Assembly (NCBI RefSeq): GCF_013401515.1
Contig: NZ_CP058529.1
Span: 3,224,001 to 3,288,000 of the forward strand
Direction: 5' to 3'
DNA length: 64,000 nucleotides
Origin: Halorarum halophilum
GTDB taxonomy: Archaea > Halobacteriota > Halobacteria > Halobacteriales > Haloferacaceae
A model generated the notes under the pieces. The model was not told the origin of the DNA, ran no database searches, and saw only the letters and a program-made list of their open reading frames with translations. The position numbers and the translations under genes were made by a program. Shown here in pieces: positions 62,275-64,000 of this stretch. Position 1 is the first letter of the stretch. Every line of letters begins with the position of its first letter.

Positions 62275-63459
62275 CTACGCGGGGTCGAGTCGAACCAGCG
62301 ACGTGCGCTGTTCGTCGCCCCTCCCCTGGCTGACGGCCGCGTACAGCGAACCGTTCGCCGCGGAGAGCTGACCGACGTGGGTCCCCACCTCGGCGGTGAA
62401 CCGCGCGGGTTCGACGCGGAAACCGTCCGTCCCGATTCCCCCATCCGGTTTGAGCGCCCGGAGCCGGTCGCCGCCGGTGTAGACCGTGTCGCCGACGATG
62501 ACCGGTGGGTGGTCGCCGGTGGTCCCGACGTCGACGTGCCACCGTTTCTCCCCGCTATCGGCTGAGAGGGCGTGGAGTGTCCGTCCACCGTCTACGTACA
62601 CCGTCCCGTCGGCGACGCCGATGCCACCTTTCGCGAAGCCGCCGATCTCCGTGGTCCACTCGATCTGTCCCCGCCTTCCGAGTGCGTACAGGTTGCCGTC
62701 GAAGCAGCCGACGAAGGTTCGCCCACCGACGGTGGTCGGGCCACACTGGCAGTAGTCCGGCAACGCCGTGCGCCAGAAGCCATCACCAGTGCTCGGGCTG
62801 AGTGCGTAGACGTCACCAGCTTCAGTCGCCACCACGAACGGCACCGACTGGGTACCCGCGATCCCCTGGATCTGACCGAACAACCGGCGCTCCCACTCCA
62901 CAGCTCCAGTCTCTCCATCGAGTCTGACGATCGTCTCGCCCGTGCCGACGAGCAGTGAGGTCCCGGACCCGCTGACGATCGGCGGCGCGGTGGTGTGTCT
63001 ACTCGACTCGTGCACCCACCGCTGCTCGCCGGTCTCGACGTCGAACGCGCGGACCATCCTGTCCCCGGCGACGTACGCGGTGCCGTCGTGTACTGCCGGT
63101 GGCGCCCAGTACACGGCAACCCGGTTCTCGGGCGCGACCGACCACCGTTCCTCGCCGGTCTCGATATCGAGTGCCAGCACGTCGTGGCTGACCGTCACGA
63201 AGGCCGTCTCCCCGGCAACGATGGGTTCGGCGGTGTGCCTTCCGGTCTCGACCCGCCAGCGTTCCGTCACGCCCGACCGGGGGCCCGTCCCGTCGGGAAT
63301 GTACCGAGTGTGCTGGCGGTCGTGGCCGGCCGTCGGCCAGTCGGTCGCGTCGCCGGCGTCCTTGGCCGCTCGATCGTACCCGCTGTTCGACGAGCAGCCG
63401 CCCAATCCGGCTACGCTGGCGGTTCCGATTGTCGCGAGGAGGGACCGTCTGGAGGGCAT
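62275..63459 (-). CDS. PQQ-type beta-propeller lipoprotein
   Basis: A 394-aa secreted protein: Tat signal PSRRSLLATIG, lipobox LGGC, then PQQ-like blades with repeated WxxxG motifs (ALDIETGEERWSVAP; AFDVETGEQRWVHES; ALSADSGEKRWHVDV). Domain as in YncE/BamB-like folds; many haloarchaeal members are surface scaffolds, not enzymes. It is followed by GH2 on the same strand with a gap of about 180 nt. Confidence 0.9.
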   Translation of the reverse strand: MPSRRSLLATIGTASVAGLGGCSSNSGYDRAAKDAGDATDWPTAGHDRQHTRYIPDGTGPRSGVTERWRVETGRHTAEPIVAGETAFVTVSHDVLALDIETGEERWSVAPENRVAVYWAPPAVHDGTAYVAGDRMVRAFDVETGEQRWVHESSRHTTAPPIVSGSGTSLLVGTGETIVRLDGETGAVEWERRLFGQIQGIAGTQSVPFVVATEAGDVYALSPSTGDGFWRTALPDYCQCGPTTVGGRTFVGCFDGNLYALGRRGQIEWTTEIGGFAKGGIGVADGTVYVDGGRTLHALSADSGEKRWHVDVGTTGDHPPVIVGDTVYTGGDRLRALKPDGGIGTDGFRVEPARFTAEVGTHVGQLSAANGSLYAAVSQGRGDEQRTSLVRLDPA

Positions 63460-63946
63460 CTGGTGCTCGCTCTCTCGTCGTCCCTAACTATCCTCTGATT
63501 TCACGCTGACAGGAGTCTGAACGAGCTCCCGACGAATGGAGGTACTAGAAATGACGAATAACGACTATAGAAAGTAAATAGATATTTTTCTGGTGGGTCC
63601 GCCGGCGTACGCGAACCGGAGAATCCAATCAGCGGACGAGTCAGTGTCTTCCCAACCCGTGCGTCCGAGCTCCGTCGATGTGGGCGTCACGGCTTCGACG
63701 AAGCAGCCCCATCGTCCAGACTATTAGCCGAGAGCGGCGCTGTACCCCGATCGGACGCTGTTGCGTCGACGAGGTTCCGATCGAGTGCAGACTCCGAGCC
63801 GTCGCCGATCGAGTCGGTGCGGACGGATCGGGCCGACAGATGCGGGAGACGAGGACAGCCAAGACAGTAGCCGAACACCACGACTCATAACAAAAGAAAT
63901 CATTACGGGTTAGATATAGGAAGGAGAAGATAATAGAAAGGTAGTA
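63460..63946. other. Intergenic region near the right edge
   Basis: No supported gene. Short overlapping frames on both strands here have no promoter or family pattern. An AT-rich segment near 63560-63600 may hold the promoter of the propeller lipoprotein. Confidence 0.45.
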
Positions 63947-64000
63947 CTACCTCCGCCGGCCGTGGTGCTGAAGCGAATCGTCCGTCGGTCCGTCGTAGAG
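63947..64000 (-). CDS. Possible C-terminal end of a gene entering from the right
   Basis: A stop-free frame of 17 codons reads LYDGPTDDSLQHHGRRR before a TAG stop. It may be the tail of a minus-strand gene beyond the window; too short to assign. Confidence 0.3.
   Translation of the reverse strand, partial: LYDGPTDDSLQHHGRRR

Overview
This window looks like haloarchaeal DNA (class Halobacteria). The proteins are strongly acidic. Several secreted proteins carry twin-arginine signals followed by a lipobox. Many genes have a TATA element centred about 24-31 nt before the start codon with no Shine-Dalgarno, i.e. leaderless mRNAs. Archaeal or haloarchaeal families occur (HalOD1, Bat-type HTH_10, DUF7344-like, Lrp-TrkA_C). 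No rRNA, tRNA or CRISPR array was seen.

Region A (1-10.4 kb) is a sugar or sugar-acid catabolic locus. It holds an aldehyde dehydrogenase (cut by the left edge), a DapA-family aldolase/dehydratase, an enolase-superfamily dehydratase, a carbohydrate ABC importer (lipoprotein binding protein, two permeases, ATPase) and an IclR regulator. It also has a YeiH/UPF0324 exporter preceded by an unlisted 49-aa membrane protein, and a relic of a D-2-hydroxyacid dehydrogenase. Region B (10.4-14.5 kb) is gene-poor and partly decayed, with a secreted ComEC-like metallo-beta-lactamase lipoprotein and its DUF3006 partner.

Region C (14.5-27.5 kb) is a second catabolic island: an unusual enolase-superfamily protein, an FAH-family enzyme, a LarA-like putative nickel-pincer racemase, two Gfo/Idh/MocA oxidoreductases, an IclR regulator, a NitT/TauT-type ABC importer and an amidohydrolase-2 enzyme. 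Its substrate is unknown; parts point to hydroxy-acid, aromatic/cyclic acid or sulfonate chemistry.

Region D (27.9-35.2 kb) is the most unusual part: a tight six-gene minus-strand operon resembling a minimal type IV secretion/DNA-transfer machine. It has a VirB2-like small protein, a large surface protein, a lipoprotein, a VirB6/TrbL-like membrane protein, a VirB3/VirB4 N-domain-like protein and a VirB4 ATPase. No relaxase or coupling protein lies nearby.

Region E (35.5-53.1 kb) is visibly more GC-rich and reads like core genome: threonine synthase, a HalOD1 protein, arylsulfotransferase, a MarR regulator with a palindromic operator, VOC, HhH and SRPBCC proteins, a DrrAB-like ABC exporter, a Bat-type regulator, a MetE-like protein, a YbhN-like membrane protein, DoxX, and a Trk potassium-uptake locus (TrkH, TrkA, a small membrane partner and an Lrp-TrkA_C regulator).

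Region F (53.3-64 kb) is a uronate/glycoside locus: a uronate-dehydrogenase-like SDR, mannonate dehydratase, a Gfo/Idh/MocA oxidoreductase, a sugar isomerase/epimerase and a 1579-aa secreted GH2 beta-galactosidase-like enzyme with two LamG-like domains inserted in its core, followed by a PQQ-propeller lipoprotein.
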